Part shown: one piece after another, positions 33,701-45,247 of the stretch | Numbering within the stretch: position 1 is the first letter of the stretch | How the letters are laid out: each line of letters opens with the position of its first letter | DNA from: Erinaceus europaeus | Lineage: Eukaryota > Chordata > Mammalia > Eulipotyphla > Erinaceidae | NCBI RefSeq assembly: GCF_950295315.1 | Contig: NC_080175.1 | Coordinates: forward strand, 88,622,161 to 88,686,160 | Direction: 5' to 3' | DNA: 64,000 bases | Position numbers and translations under genes: made by a program | The notes under the pieces: model-generated | What the model was told of the DNA's origin: nothing | Databases searched by the model: none | The model's input: the letters and a program-made list of their open reading frames with translations, nothing else

Positions 33701-35098
33701 AGATATTTCCACCTAAGGACATTTATCTCTGGCTTCCCATTGCTCTGATCCAATAGGATAAAATGGTAGCAGATCAAATAATGTGAGGAGAAATAGGTGG
33801 CATGTTTATGGTCTTGGGGCTACTGGGCTGCAAGGATAAAGGATTTTGAAGGCTACCGAGAAAAAAATAATAGAGGAAACACATAATATTATCAGTAGAT
33901 TTCTCCAAGCAAATCTAAGAGCCAGAAGAGAATATCAAGCTATATATTGAACACTCAATAAGAAAGGTTTTCACCCAACTATATTATATTCTCCTATACT
34001 GTCCTTCAGACTAGATGAAGGGATAAAACTCTTCACAAACAAGTGTTGAAAGAATCAACTATCACCAAATCTGTCCTGTCAAATGTCCTAAAGAGTCTCC
34101 TATAAACAATATCAGCATCGCTGAAAACCATGCCACATATCACAACACTCAGAAATGTTTACTTAAATAATGGCATTGGAATATTTTAATGTCATAATGC
34201 CAATAAACGTCAATGGCTTTAATTTATCCATGAAAAGGCACAAAGTAGGAAGATGGATGAGGAAATATAACTCAACCATATGTTGACTACAGTAATCCTA
34301 CTTAACTCAGTAGGACAAACACTGACTCAAAACAAAGAAATGGAAAATTATCATATGAGCTAATGGATCACAAAAAGGGGCAGGAACAGCTATTCACACA
34401 TCTGAAACAATAGACTTTAAAATAAATAATGTAATATAAGGTAGGGAATGACATTTCATAATTCCAGAGGATGAGTCAACTAAGAGTACTTAATATTTAT
34501 TAACATTTACATACCTAATGAGGTATATAATTGTGAATATAAATATGAGTAGGAGACTTCAATGCCCTTATCTCTCAAACTGACAGATCATTTGGGCATA
34601 GAGTGAAGGAAAAAAAAAAAAAGAGAATTAAACTAAGATTCAGATAAACTAGACCCACTGGACATTTTCAGAGCTCCTCTCCTCCAAGAAATTGGAATAA
34701 ACATTATTTTTGAGTCCAAATGGAACATTATAAAGGATAAATCATTAGACCACAAAGACAATGTCAACAAATTCAAAAGAACCAATATTCAGCTCACCCA
34801 AAGCATCTTCTCAGATCATGGTCAAATTAAATTAACACTTAATGTCAAATAGAAAATTAGTAACAGTCTAAAAGCAAGGTAGCTCAGTAACACACTACTT
34901 AACAGCTACTAGGTCTTAGAGGAAATTAAGGAGAAAATAATTGAGTTCTTCCTAGACACAAATGAAAATGAAGATACAAGCTATAAAACCATTTGGGACA
35001 CAGAGAAGGCAGTAATAAGAAGGAAATTCATAGTCATACAGGCAACATTAGAAAATAAGAAGAATCTCAAATAAACAACCTGCCTACAAACCTTACAG

Positions 35099-35227
35099 AC
35101 CCGGAAGAAGAACGAAGGAATTCTAAAGCAACCAGAAGAAATGAAATAATAAAAATTAGGGTAGAAATAAGTAGCATTGAAAAAAAAAAAAAAAGAACCA
35201 TACAAAGGATCATGAAGCTGAATATTG
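35099..35227 (+). repeat. Internal L1 segment, copy A of a direct duplication
   Basis: About 129 bases (start ACCCGGAAGAAGAACGAAGG, end ATGAAGCTGAATATT) recur at 35618-35752. This copy is in its expected place, upstream in ORF2. Confidence 0.85.
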
Positions 35228-35617
35228 GTTCTTAGAAGGGTAGACACCATTGAAAAACCCTTGTCCAGACTCACTAAAGAAAGGGAGAATACTCAGATAA
35301 ATAGGATAGTAAATGAAAGAGGAGGTATCACAATGTATACTGTAAAAATCCAAAGTAGTGCAAAAATTCAAGCTAGAGATCCTGGAAGAATTGGAAGAGT
35401 TCCTAGACATATCAAACACTTAGAGGAAAATATTGTCAGAACTCTTTTCCATCTAAATGTTAGAGGCATCTTCAGTAATAAAAATCCAATTTCAAGGAAG
35501 CCTTAGATAAAAATAAGCCAATGGGATTACATCAAATAGAAAAGCTTTTGCACAGCAAAAGAAACCACCACCCAAAGAGACCCCTTCAGAATGGTAGAAG
35601 AAATTTACATGTCTATG

Positions 35618-35752
35618 GACCCAGAAGAAGAATAAAGGAATCTTAAAGCAACCAGAGGACTGAAATAATGAAAATTAGGGTAGAAATAAGTAGCATTGAA
35701 AAAAAGAGAACCATGCAAAGGACCATGAAGCTGAATGAATGAATATTAGACA
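35618..35752 (+). repeat. Internal L1 segment, copy B, displaced
   Basis: Near-identical to 35099-35227 (ACCCAGAAGAAGAATAAAGG to ATGAAGCTGAATGAATG) but embedded in the ORF2 C-terminal region, where no such sequence belongs. Confidence 0.85.
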
Positions 35753-36660
35753 CAAGGCTAAGAAGAAAAATATAAAAGGAGCTCAGGAAGCTCACTGCAA
35801 ATGACCCCACCAAAAAGTGGGGAGAGGATTTGAACAGAATAATCACAAAGAAGAGATCCAAAAGGCAATATACATATGAAAAAATGCTCCAAGTCATTAA
35901 TTGTCAGAGAAATGCAAATAAAGACAACAATGAGATACTACTTTATCCCCGTCCGCATGTCATACATCAGGAAAGATAACAACAATAAATGATGGAGAGA
36001 TTGTGGGGGCAAAGGGACCCTCTTGCATTGCTGGTGGAAATGTAAAATGAGTCCAACCCCTGTGGAGAGCAGTCTGGAGAAGCAGTCTCAGAAGGCTAGA
36101 AATGGACTTACCCTATGACCTTGTAATTCTTTTCCTGGGGGATATACACTAAGAAGTCAAACACACCCATGCCAAAAGTTCTGTGTCTATTATGTTCACA
36201 GCAGCATAATTTGTAACATTCGAAACTTGGACATAACCCAGGTATCCAAGAACAGATGAGTGGCTGAGAAAGTTGTGGTATATACTCACTATGGAATAAT
36301 AGTCAGCTATGGAAACTGATGAATTCACCCTCTTCACCTCATCTTGGATGGAGCTTGAAGGGATCATGTTAAGTTGGATAAGCCCAAAATAAAAGGATGG
36401 ATATAGGATGATATCACTCATATCTCATAGACAGAAGTTAAGAAATAACAACAGAAAGGGAAACACATAGCATAACTTGGCTTGGTGTATTGCACCAAAA
36501 TAAAGGTCACTGCAAGGGAAGAGGGGTGGCTGGCAGTGGTCTTTCTGGTTCTGGTTCATGATGGTAGAAAAGGACCTAGTTGGGGGGGGGCAGTTAGAGT
36601 GTTTTGCAGAAAACTGAGATATTTTACACACTTACCAACAACTGTAAGCACTGTTGACTG

Positions 36661-39149
36661 TTAATCATTCATTATCCCTCACAAAAATATTTTTAAATGC
36701 TGTCTTTCACTCTGTACCACTTTACATTTTATGACACTTGGGCATATGTTAAATTGTCATTCTTTTTAGAAACATAAATTATTTCCAATATTTGTGGAGA
36801 ATAAGAAAGTTTAGGAGACTTGTTTTCTTATAAGTAGAAGGAATGGAACTCAAATATCAATATTCACTTTGTTCCTCACTATAATGTGTATGGCTTTCTA
36901 GTGGAATTTTTAAAGATATTAGCATTGAATAAAGTTACATTGGCCATTGACTAAAATGTAAAAAGATATTAAACCTAGTAAGGGATAAGTTCTGTAGAAC
37001 TGAATATCATTTTTTTTAAGGTTCAGTATAAACGCAAAACAAAATTAGCTTTGGGAATAATTTCATGATGTCTGCTTCCTTAAATAAATGTCAATTCTTT
37101 CTTGGTGTCCTGAAGAGACACTTAAACTTCCAAATGTTCCTTCAAAGTTCAAATGACAAATGTATGCCATCTGCAAACTGTAATTAAGGACATTAAAATA
37201 TATCTAAAAGGTTACTCCTCTTAGGATGTAGAAAACATAAAAAAGTGTTACTTTAAATCTAACATCCAGAAGGAGTATATAATTTCAAACTCAAACCTTT
37301 CTTGAACCCATCATAGGTGTAAGGTTACAGGACCCAAATAGCCTCAGAGATTACGGTCTTTTCTCAGATGAGAAAACTGGTCCAACAGTGAAAATAGAAC
37401 AAAGATTGAGCAGCAGTACAAGTACAAATTAATTCAGATACATTCTCACTAATTGCTAATGGCTAACTATTACATTTCATAAGAGCATAGAGCGATAGGA
37501 AGTCACAGACAAACAAAAAAAAATCACTTTTATGTTCTTCATAGGAAATATGGATAGCAGGATGGGAACTCAGAGAGAATCTTTCTCAGTCATACAGGCC
37601 CAGAAGAAGAAAGTGCTACTTATGAAGAAAAGACAGGAACTCTGCACAGACTTCACCAATGGAAAAAAAATTAAAATAAAATAAAGGAAGCAATGAATTC
37701 TTAAATTCCTTCAGATGGGGTATGGGGGGTTGGTCACAAACCCTTTCTCAGCTCGATTATAATTAGGAACTGTGACGAATGGATGGAAACATTAGAGCAA
37801 ACATTAGAGCGATATAGGAGATCTTCATCCTCAAGCAGAGGCAGCCAACTTCTCTGAATCTCAATCAGCAGCAGCTTTCAGCACAGTTAACAGCATGTAT
37901 AGGTTTATGTGAGGACATACACTTTCAGTGTATTTTTGAAAAAATAAGCAAAACTTGTGATTTGCTGAGCTGTCTGATAAGTACAGATTTACTTTTAGTA
38001 AAAACCATCAAACTGTTTTCCAAAGTGATCACTCTTCTTAGACTGCAAAATTGTGCCTTTAGCTATAGTAAATACTTGCCACATTCGTTCTTAAGCAGTT
38101 CACTCAGTTTAACGATACTCTAATAAAACCTTAACAAGATAGGTTCAGATGAACTAGTTTCTCCTAAAACAAGCCTTAGTAAGGACAGAATTCCCGGTCC
38201 ATTTCAAAATGGTTCCTTAACAAAATAACAATGGGAGTAGATTTTCCTTAGAACTTTACTTTGAGAACTGAATCAGACTCCTAGAAGTAAATCACACAGG
38301 ATTGGAACAGATCAGGAATAGGGCTTAAACATCTCTATCTCTTAACCACCTGAACTCTAAAAATAAAAATACAGTCTCTAGTCACCTATATTCTTTTAAA
38401 CTGAAGTCAAGCCTTCCCATAGTGCATAGTCATTAATGAATCTTACTGCCCTAACTGGCTGATAGCAGAATTTGAGGGGGAGGGGCAGCCCTAACATGAC
38501 AGTAACCATCTTAAAGGGAGACCTCAATTGACTCACTGCTGCCAGCTGTCCCTGTTTAGTGGACTTAGTCTGACCTTCTACCCATGACTAGATGATATTC
38601 TCTGTACAAATAGTACCTGTACACCGACTAGAAAGCTGAACAGAATCCTTTATTCTCTCTGAATGCTGATGGAAAACAGTAACTGTTCACATGGCTACAC
38701 AAACGTACCTAGTCTGTGGTCTAGCCTCATTGGAGGCTGTGCTTAAGGAGCCAGCTTGTAGACTTACCACCATGAGCTATGTATGTCTCCCTTGTGTTCT
38801 GGCACAAGCACCAGTAAAACCTTGTCTAGGAATGATTCAATCTCCTTTCAAATTCCGCTGTATAGGAACTGAAGTGTCCAAGAGAACTGTGACTTAGTTC
38901 CCTTGGAGTTTTTCAGTTTCATTGTGGTCCACATAGAAGAAGATGCAGAAATTGCAGATTAGGTTTTATAACTCCTTCTGTCATTAATTTCAACAGAGTT
39001 CTGCCAGTGAATATCTACTCTGGTAGTTTAGAGAAACCTGTATTCATCTAACATTCTCTCCATTGTTGAAGAATATGGTTTGTTACCCAGCGTGCTCCTT
39101 TGTCTACAAGAGAAGTGTTGCTTATGTTTGCATTAAGAAATTTATTTTT
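36661..39149. other. Long repeat-poor stretch; possible old L1 trace
   Basis: About 2.5 kb without a clear insertion. The segment 37870-38060 has weak similarity to antisense L1 (AACTGTTTTCCAAAGTGATC). A somewhat GC-richer block at 38150-38900 could be an old LTR, but I cannot name it. No coding-like frame. Confidence 0.4.
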
Positions 39150-39420
39150 AGGGTGTTGGGTGGTAGCATAGCAGGTTAAGCGCAGGTGGCTCAAAGGACA
39201 AGGACTGGCATAAGGATCCCGGTTTGAGCCCCCGGCTTCCCACCTGCAGGGGAGTCTCTTCACAAGCAGTGAAGCAGGTCTGTGGGTGTCTATCTTTCTC
39301 TCCCCCCTGTCTTCCCCTGCTCTCTCCATTTCTCTCTGTCCTATCCAACAACAATGACAATAATAACTACAAAAATAAAACAAGGGCAACAAAATGGAAT
39401 AAATAAATAATAAATACATA
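39150..39420 (+). mobile_element. SINE (ERI-like), full length
   Basis: GTGTTGGGTGGTAGCATAGC head, GGTTAAGCGCAGGTGGC, box B GGTTTGAGCCCCCGG, CT-rich middle, CAACAATGACAATAATAAC segment, AAATAAATAAT tail. Confidence 0.9.
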
Positions 39421-39847
39421 AGAATTTTATTTTTGAAGTAATGTTGGTCTATAAGACTATAAATGTTCAAAAAATATAATTACATGCCTCTACAAAATAT
39501 ATTGGCACGCTACACTCACTACCAAAGTACTGACATCTCTCCAGCAATGTCTATTAGATACCCTACTCCCCCTCTTCAATAAAGATTTACTAACCTAATG
39601 TCTGTAGTTGATATTTTAAGTCTGTCCTTTTTCTACTTATACTTAGAATGGAGTGACAGCTTTCAAGTTGATATAGAACCAGGAAACAAATGTCTTCTTC
39701 AACATAGGGATTCCTCAAATAAAAATAGTATTAAAATGCTTCATGATGTAAAATCTAGTGTTATATTTTTTTTAAAGTAGTGTCAATCATTACTCTCATG
39801 ATGAGTACATTTTTTTTCCAAAATAAAACTTGAAAAGAGTAAAATGA

Positions 39848-40067
39848 CGCAAAGCGCAAGGACCCGCATAAGGATCCCGGTTCCAGCCCCCGGCTCCCCA
39901 CCTGCAGGGGAGTCGCTTCACGGGCGGTGAAGCAGGTCTGCAGGTGTCCATCTTTCTCTCCCTCTCCGTCTGCCCCTCCTCTCTCCATTTCTCTCTGTCC
40001 TATCCAACCACGATGACAACAATAAAATAATTAGGGCAACAAAAGGGAATAAATAAATATTAAAAAA
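39848..40067 (+). mobile_element. SINE (ERI-like), 5'-truncated, with target-site duplication
   Basis: Starts at GCAAAGCGCAAGG, so the first 45 or so bases including box A are absent, while box B (GGTTCCAGCCCC) and the rest are kept. A 15-bp duplication AAAAGAGTAAAATGA flanks it at 39833-39847 and 40068-40082. Confidence 0.92.
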
Positions 40068-40082
40068 AAAAGAGTAAAATGA

Positions 40083-40544
40083 TACTTGACTTACAAGGAC
40101 AACTATATTATTTCTTTCTCTTTCTCTGACTTTCAATATTTTAATGGAAATGCCTTCAGCAATGCGGGTCTCCAGCAATCTTACCAGTACCGTCTTTCTT
40201 CACTCGACACCCGCCAGACAAAATATACACCGAACTTCTTTTTGGTTTGGGAGATTAAAAGTCACAGCACAGGATATCAAATATCTCAGCAATGATAAAC
40301 TGTTTCACTTCTGCTATATAAAAAATACTAAAAAGGACCTATCACCTATATGGTTTGAAACATTTTCTAAAGTTGCATATCACAGTCAAGCTTGGACTTC
40401 GTTGGGTTATAACTCAAAAACATTTACATGATAACTTCTTGTGAAATAAGTAATCACAAAACCCATGTACCAAACATTATTGTATAATTTAAGATACTAA
40501 AAATATCAGCTATTAAAGAATCAGAATGCTGTTAGAAATTCTTT
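40083..40544. other. Unassigned; two overlapping frames without known motif
   Basis: Frames of 69 codons (40086-40295) and 95 codons (40144-40431) overlap on plus. Neither has a motif I recognise, and there is no clear splice context. I treat them as chance frames in unique DNA. Confidence 0.3.
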
Positions 40545-40822
40545 TTTAAAAATACTTATTTATTTATTTTCCCTTTTGTTGCCCTTGTTGTTTATCATTG
40601 TTGTTGTGATTGCTGTCATTGTTGTTCCATAGGACAGAGAGAAATGAAGAGAGGAGGGGAAGACAGAGAGGGGGAGAGAAAGAGAGACAACTGCAGACCT
40701 GCTTCACCGCCTGTGAAGTGATTCTCCTGCAGGTGGGGAGCCGGAGGCTCGAACTGGGATCCTTACGCTGGTCCTTGTGCTTTGCATCACCTGCACTTAA
40801 CCCGCTGCACTACACCTGACTC
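40545..40822 (-). mobile_element. SINE (ERI-like), full length, with target-site duplication
   Basis: Antisense copy: TTTATTTTCCCTTTTGTTGCCC, CAGGTGGGGAGCCGG, TTAACCCGCTGCACTACACC. AGAAATTCT occurs on both sides (near 40533 and 40825). Confidence 0.92.
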
Positions 40823-40825
40823 CAA

Positions 40826-41770
40826 GAAATTCTAAGTTATGATAAATCGCATCATATCCACATTCTGAATGAACTAGTAAAACTATGCTCAGAGTTAATG
40901 CAAAATTCACACCTTCTGATTAAACAGTTCTGGTAGATTCAAAATAAATACAAAAATATTTCATGTTAACTTTCTCGATAGAAAAAAGTAATCTCAACTC
41001 TGTTAAGTTGAGCGTGTATAGATATGCTTCCTACTCCTGAAACTTAAAGGAGTACTAAGGAAGTAATGCCTTGTGAAAAAAATAGTATAGAGTGACATTT
41101 ACCTTATGGAAAATATACAACTATCCCTCAAAAAGGTTAGTAGAGTTTACTATTTTAAGAATTTGTGTGCCCATCAGCAATATTCTAAAGTGAAAATGAA
41201 ATTACAATAGCATCTGATTCTAATGACAGACTTAAACTAGAATAAAATGTCTAACTAGTTTCTTTTCTGGCTATTTTTTGGTTGATTTAGCTTGCTGTTT
41301 TCTGGATGCTCAACCTAAGAGTAAGGATAAACTTAATACTCGACAATATCTATTTAACTAGCCTATCTTCCTCTAGTTGCACTTAATAGTCTACTTTTTT
41401 CCCATTCAGATGCAAATGTGATAAATTCTTTTTCTTCGTTTGTTTTCCTATCATTTATTTCCAAAAGAATGGAGTTTTTTCTTGATAACAGTCGCATGCT
41501 TATTGCATATACCTAGATAACCATCATATTTGAGTTTTCATATGTTTACATGGTGAGGGCCTACCCAAGTAACTATCACAACACTCTCTTCCTTGTAGGC
41601 CTCCTAAGAGTCATTAGGACATAATTTTAAAAAATAAATAAAAATGAAATACATTTCTGTATTTGTGCTTTTTTTTTTTTAAAAGGTGTTTTGACTTGGC
41701 TTGTTTAAAGTCTGAGATACTTGTATTTATACCAAGTGGACAAAATGGTGAGTAATTGGAAGGAAAAAAA
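40826..41770. other. No recognisable feature
   Basis: AT-rich unique DNA; T-run near 41670-41680. Confidence 0.45.
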
Positions 41771-41777
41771 AACAAAA

Positions 41778-42070
41778 CGGGGGGGCCAGGTGGTAGCACA
41801 GCGGGTTAAGTGCACATGGTACCGAGCACGAGGACCTGTGAAAGGATCCCAGTTGGAGCCTTGGCTCCCCACCTGTAGGGCAGTCGCTTCACAAACAGTG
41901 AAGCAGGTCTGCAGGTGTATTTTTCTCTCCCTCTCTGTCTTCCCCTCCTCTCTCCATTTCTCTCTGTCCTAGCCAACAACAATGACAGCAATAACAACAA
42001 CAAAGATCAACAACAAGGGCAACAAAAGGAAAAATAGCCTCCAAGCCCCAGCAATACCCATGGAGACAAA
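41778..42070 (+). mobile_element. SINE (ERI-like, long 3' subfamily)
   Basis: GGGGGGCCAGGTGGTAGCAC head, CT-rich middle, CAACAACAATGACAGC segment, then a shortened 3' block (ATAGCCTCCAAGCCCCAGC, CCCATGGAGACA). Confidence 0.9.
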
Positions 42071-42126
42071 AAAAGAAAAGAAAAGAAAAGAAAAGAAAAG
42101 AAAAGAAAAGAAAAGAAAAGAAAAAA
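42071..42126 (+). repeat. (AAAAG)n microsatellite grown from a SINE tail
   Basis: About eleven AAAAG units follow the SINE's 3' block directly, so the microsatellite probably expanded from its A-rich tail. Confidence 0.95.
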
Positions 42127-42417
42127 GAGAATAAGAAAGACACACACGCACAATTAAGGTCACCATACTAACTTTTTATTATCTTTCCATTACAATGTCT
42201 TCAAGGTTGTCTTCCTTATTTTTAAAAACCAATCATTTCTATGATGCTCCCCAATACTTTTCTCTGTTTGTTTTGGTCCACAAGTTCTAGATTCTATTGC
42301 TTCCTAGAAGTATGCCATTTCTGTTTCACAATTATTTGTCCAACTAGAAGAGAATCTATAAAAGGATTTGCATCAAGTACCTGGAAAACAAATCTGTCCC
42401 CTCAATTATGAAGTATT

Positions 42418-42704
42418 TATGTATTTATTTATTTATGCCTCCAGAGCTATCACTGGGGCTCAGTGCCTGTACTTAAAATCCACTGCTCCTGGCGGGTAAC
42501 TTTTTAATTTTACTGGATAGGACAGAGAGAAATTGAGAGGGGAGGGAGAGATAAAGATTTGCACCTGCAGACCTGCTTCACTGTTTGTGAAGAGCCCCCC
42601 ACCCCCTGCAGATGTGGAGCCGGGGCCTCGAACCCAGATCCTTGTTCAGGTTCTTGTCCTTATACTATGTGCTAAGCTTAACTTGGTAAGCCACCACCCG
42701 GCCC
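42418..42704 (-). mobile_element. SINE, antisense copy
   Basis: TATTTATTTATTTATGCCTCC, GGATAGGACAGAGAGAAATTG, CCTGCAGACCTGCTTCACTG, GGGGCCTCGAACCC, then CCACCACCCGGCCCT at the head. Confidence 0.88.
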
Positions 42705-43206
42705 TCTGTATTTACTTTACACATATGTGCTATCAAGAGATGAGTTATGCATGATACCTAAAACAGTCATATTTATGAGAAAATTGTATTTTATTCTCCT
42801 GGTACAAAAATACACTATTCTATCTGATAGCCAGTGTGTTTATTGCAAGATATTAGATGTAAAGCAAGGAAGATAGAAGAAGACACAGGGAAAGTTTTGT
42901 ATCTAAATTATTTTCAGCCTTGAGTTGCAGCCAAGAATTTTGATTTTGTAAGCAATCACCTCACCAGATGTCTTGATATACCCCTGCCATGCCCTTGCTA
43001 TTCCTTTTCTCAGTGGTGCATGTGCTCACATGTAAATAATAGATAGGGTACATTAAGACATGGGGTAAATTGAACAGGTTTATTTGGCACTGAGCAAGCA
43101 TCTGCTGTAGAAAATCAAAATTAATTGCCATCATAAGTTGCTTGCACTAATTTACTGCCATCCATTTTCAAAATAACCATTGTCCTAACGCTAATAGAAT
43201 ACACAG
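42705..43206. other. No recognisable feature
   Basis: Unique DNA without a coding-like frame. Confidence 0.45.
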
Positions 43207-43236
43207 AAACACACACACACACACACACACACACAC
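43207..43236 (+). repeat. (CA)n microsatellite
   Basis: About 14 CA units. Confidence 0.95.
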
Positions 43237-43619
43237 TATACTTTGAGTTCTTAGCTTTCAGGTTTAGAATTCTGTGACACAATTGCAATTTTCATCATTG
43301 CCTCATCTCTGGGTGTCTGGCAGAACTTAGTAAAAATAACATCTGAATGAGTGCATAAGTCTTCCTCCAAGTCTTTGTAGAGCCTGCACTGATCCTACAG
43401 GAGTCATTGTTTTGAGTTAGGAGTTACTGCCATTATCTCTTTTCCATACCTAACTACTCTGCCACACTGTGCATATTGTTAGTGATGGAGAATTTTAGGA
43501 CAATTATATTAAAAATCCAACATCAAACTTCATTTAAAAGAAGACATCAATATAACTCATGAAGTTCTCAAGTAAACAAAAAAAATTCATGTCAGGATAT
43601 TAAAATACTAGGACTTTAG
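43237..43619. other. No recognisable feature
   Basis: Unique DNA up to the L1 3' end. Confidence 0.45.
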
Positions 43620-44083
43620 AAAAATAAATTCATTTTTATTGAGGGGAGTAACGTTTTACAGTGCAGTCACTTATACATGAGTGCAATTTAATTTTGCACC
43701 AGGGCCTCACAATTCTCTTCCATCACTCATGCCCAAGTCCTTTGCTTTGATGCAACATATCATGCCCAGTCTATGTTTCACTTAATGTTCTCCCTCCCTG
43801 TCTCTATTGATCAAGTTCTGCTTATAATTAAAGTCATTTGGTATATGGCTTTCTCTTTTTTGGCTTATATCACTTAACATACTATCTTCTAGTTCCATCC
43901 AAGATAAAGCCATGACATTCTTGTTTTTAATAGCTGAGTAAATATATATATGTATATAAACATATATATATATACACATATCCATATACACATACACACA
44001 TATATACACATATACATATATATGTGTGTATGTATCACAGGTTTTTTTAACCACTCATTTGTCATTGGGCATCTGGATAGAAG
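43620..44083 (-). mobile_element. L1 3' end of a 5'-inverted insertion
   Basis: Begins CATTTTTATTGAGGGGAG, the L1 3' end in antisense, and continues through TTTGGCTTATATCACTTAAC and AGTTCCATCCAAGATAAAG to GTCATTGGGCATCTGGATAG. At about 44083 the orientation switches. An AT/AC-rich microsatellite occupies 43940-44034 inside it. Confidence 0.88.
43940..44034. repeat. AT/AC-rich microsatellite with a hairpin
   Basis: Alternating purine-pyrimidine tract in the L1. Within it CATACACACATATATA (43991-44006) and its perfect reverse complement (44017-44032) flank a 10-base loop. Confidence 0.9.
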
Positions 44084-44510
44084 CTTCACTGAAAAAGAGA
44101 CCCACAGGAACAACAAGCTCAAAGTCACTGATCATCAGAGAAATACAAATAAAGACAACAGTGAGATACCACTTTACACCTGTACGAATGCCATATATTA
44201 GAAAGAACAGTAATGACAAATGTTGGAGAGGATGTGGGGAAAGGGGACAATGGTATACTGCTGGTGAGAGTGTACATTGGTCCATTCTTTGTGGAAAACA
44301 GTCTGGAGATTTCTCAGAACACTAAAAGTAGACCTACCCTGTGACCCAGCAATTCCTCTCCTAGAGATTTACCCAAAGAAACTAAAGCATATATCAGAAG
44401 AGATCTATGTATACCTCTGTTCATTTTGGCACAACTGGTAAAAGCCAAACCTTGGAAGCAAACTAGATGTCCAACAGAGAATTACTATTTTTTAAGACAA
44501 TGTAATATGT
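44084..44510 (+). mobile_element. L1 ORF2 segment, inverted 5' part of the same insertion
   Basis: Sense L1 on plus: CAAGCTCAAAGTCACTGATC, AAATAAAGACAACAGTGAG, TGTGGAAAACAGTCTGGAG, GACCCAGCAATTCCTCTCC. Translation includes fragments like the ORF2 C-terminus (YHFTPVRM, then [12 protein letters not shown]). It faces away from the adjoining 3' end. Confidence 0.88.
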
Positions 44511-44554
44511 TTACAGCCATGCCACCCTGAATGTAGCTACCTATCTTGACTGAC

Positions 44555-44690
44555 AATTTAACATATATCATGGTCAAGGACCCAGATTCAAATTTCCAGT
44601 CCTAACCTGAAGGGACAAGCTACACAAGCTACCAGGATCAATAGTCATTATGAAGACACTATGCCCCAGTGATAACCTTGGAGGGAAAAA
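44555..44690 (+). mobile_element. SINE, old copy, head degraded
   Basis: GGTCAAGGACCCAGATTC at the box B region and a 3' end with CCCCAGTGATAACCTTGGAGGG, the long-subfamily 3' block. Confidence 0.5.
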
Positions 44691-44846
44691 AGCAGAGATG
44701 GGGGAAGGGAAAGAAGGGAGGGAGGGACGGACGGAGAGAGGGAGAAGGAGAAGGAGGAGAAGAAAGAGAAAGAAAAAGGGTAAGAAAGGGAGGGAGGAAG
44801 AGAGAAAGAAACAGAAAGTAAAAGGAAGGAGAAAGAAAAAAGGGAA
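44691..44846 (+). repeat. GA-rich low-complexity tract
   Basis: About 155 bases almost entirely purine on plus (GGGAGGGAGGGACGG, then GAAAGAGAAAGAAAAAGG). It follows the A-rich tail of the SINE. Confidence 0.9.
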
Positions 44847-44949
44847 GGGAGTCAGGCATAGCATAGCAGGTTAAGCGCAGGTGGCGCAAAACACAAGGAC
44901 ATGCTTAAGGATCCCAGTTGGAACCCCCGTTCCCCACCTGCAGGAGAGT
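44847..44949 (+). mobile_element. SINE head only (ERI-like), lacking its 3' two-thirds
   Basis: GGGAGTCAGGCATAGCATAG through box B to CCCCACCTGCAGGAGAGT, then an abrupt change to the 3' end of repeat X in the same orientation. No CT-rich middle and no SINE tail. Confidence 0.8.
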
Positions 44950-45024
44950 AGTAGAAATGGTATGGAACTATATCCCTATTATCTTATAATTTTGTAGATA
45001 ACTATTAAATCACTAATTAAAAAA
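44950..45024 (+). repeat. Repeat X, 3'-terminal 75 bases
   Basis: TATCCCTATTATCTTATAAT and the following TTTTGTAGATAACTATTAAAT match the X 3' end read on minus at 18230-18275, finishing in an A-run. It is joined directly to a SINE head. Confidence 0.6.
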
Positions 45025-45119
45025 GTATTTTCAGTATCCCATCTAGAAGGCTGACTATACAGAAGAAAATAAAAATAATTTAAAAGGGAAACAGTTGGAT
45101 TATTAAAAATAAAATCTCT

Positions 45120-45247
45120 GGGTTGGGCGGTACGTTAGCACACTTGACTTAACACACACATTACCATGCACAAGGACGCAATTTCAAGCCCCTAGCCCCT
45201 ACCTGCAGGGGCTAAATTCACAAATGGTGAAGGAGGTTTGTAGGTGT
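45120..45247 (+). mobile_element. SINE head fragment, 3'-truncated
   Basis: GGTTGGGCGGTACGTTAGC to GGTTTGTAGGTGT, then unrelated sequence. The copy contains the tRNA-like head and the CACCTGCAGGGG-like block but neither CT-rich middle nor tail. Confidence 0.7.

Larger units (their letters stand above)
33700..36660 (+). mobile_element. Old L1, rearranged: ORF2 endonuclease end and C-terminus retained, RT core deleted
   Basis: From about 33700 the plus strand follows old L1 sequence. GGAGACTTCAATGCCC near 34554 encodes the endonuclease GDFN motif. The segment 34640-35400 matches ORF2 between endonuclease and early RT. At about 35410 the sequence jumps to the ORF2 C-terminal region (LEENIVRTLFHLN, parallel to LEENIGRTLFRIN in the copy at 49.1 kb), so the RT catalytic core is missing. 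The C-terminus then continues through GGACTTACCCTATGACC to the 3' UTR. Many stops and frameshifts; certainly inactive. Confidence 0.8.

Noticed and set aside
40086..40431. Possible host exon from two overlapping open frames
   Set aside because: No recognisable protein motif, no convincing splice acceptor/donor pair, and overlapping frames of similar quality suggest chance.
44650..44874. Arg/Lys/Glu-rich 74-codon frame
   Set aside because: It is the translation of a GA-rich low-complexity tract.
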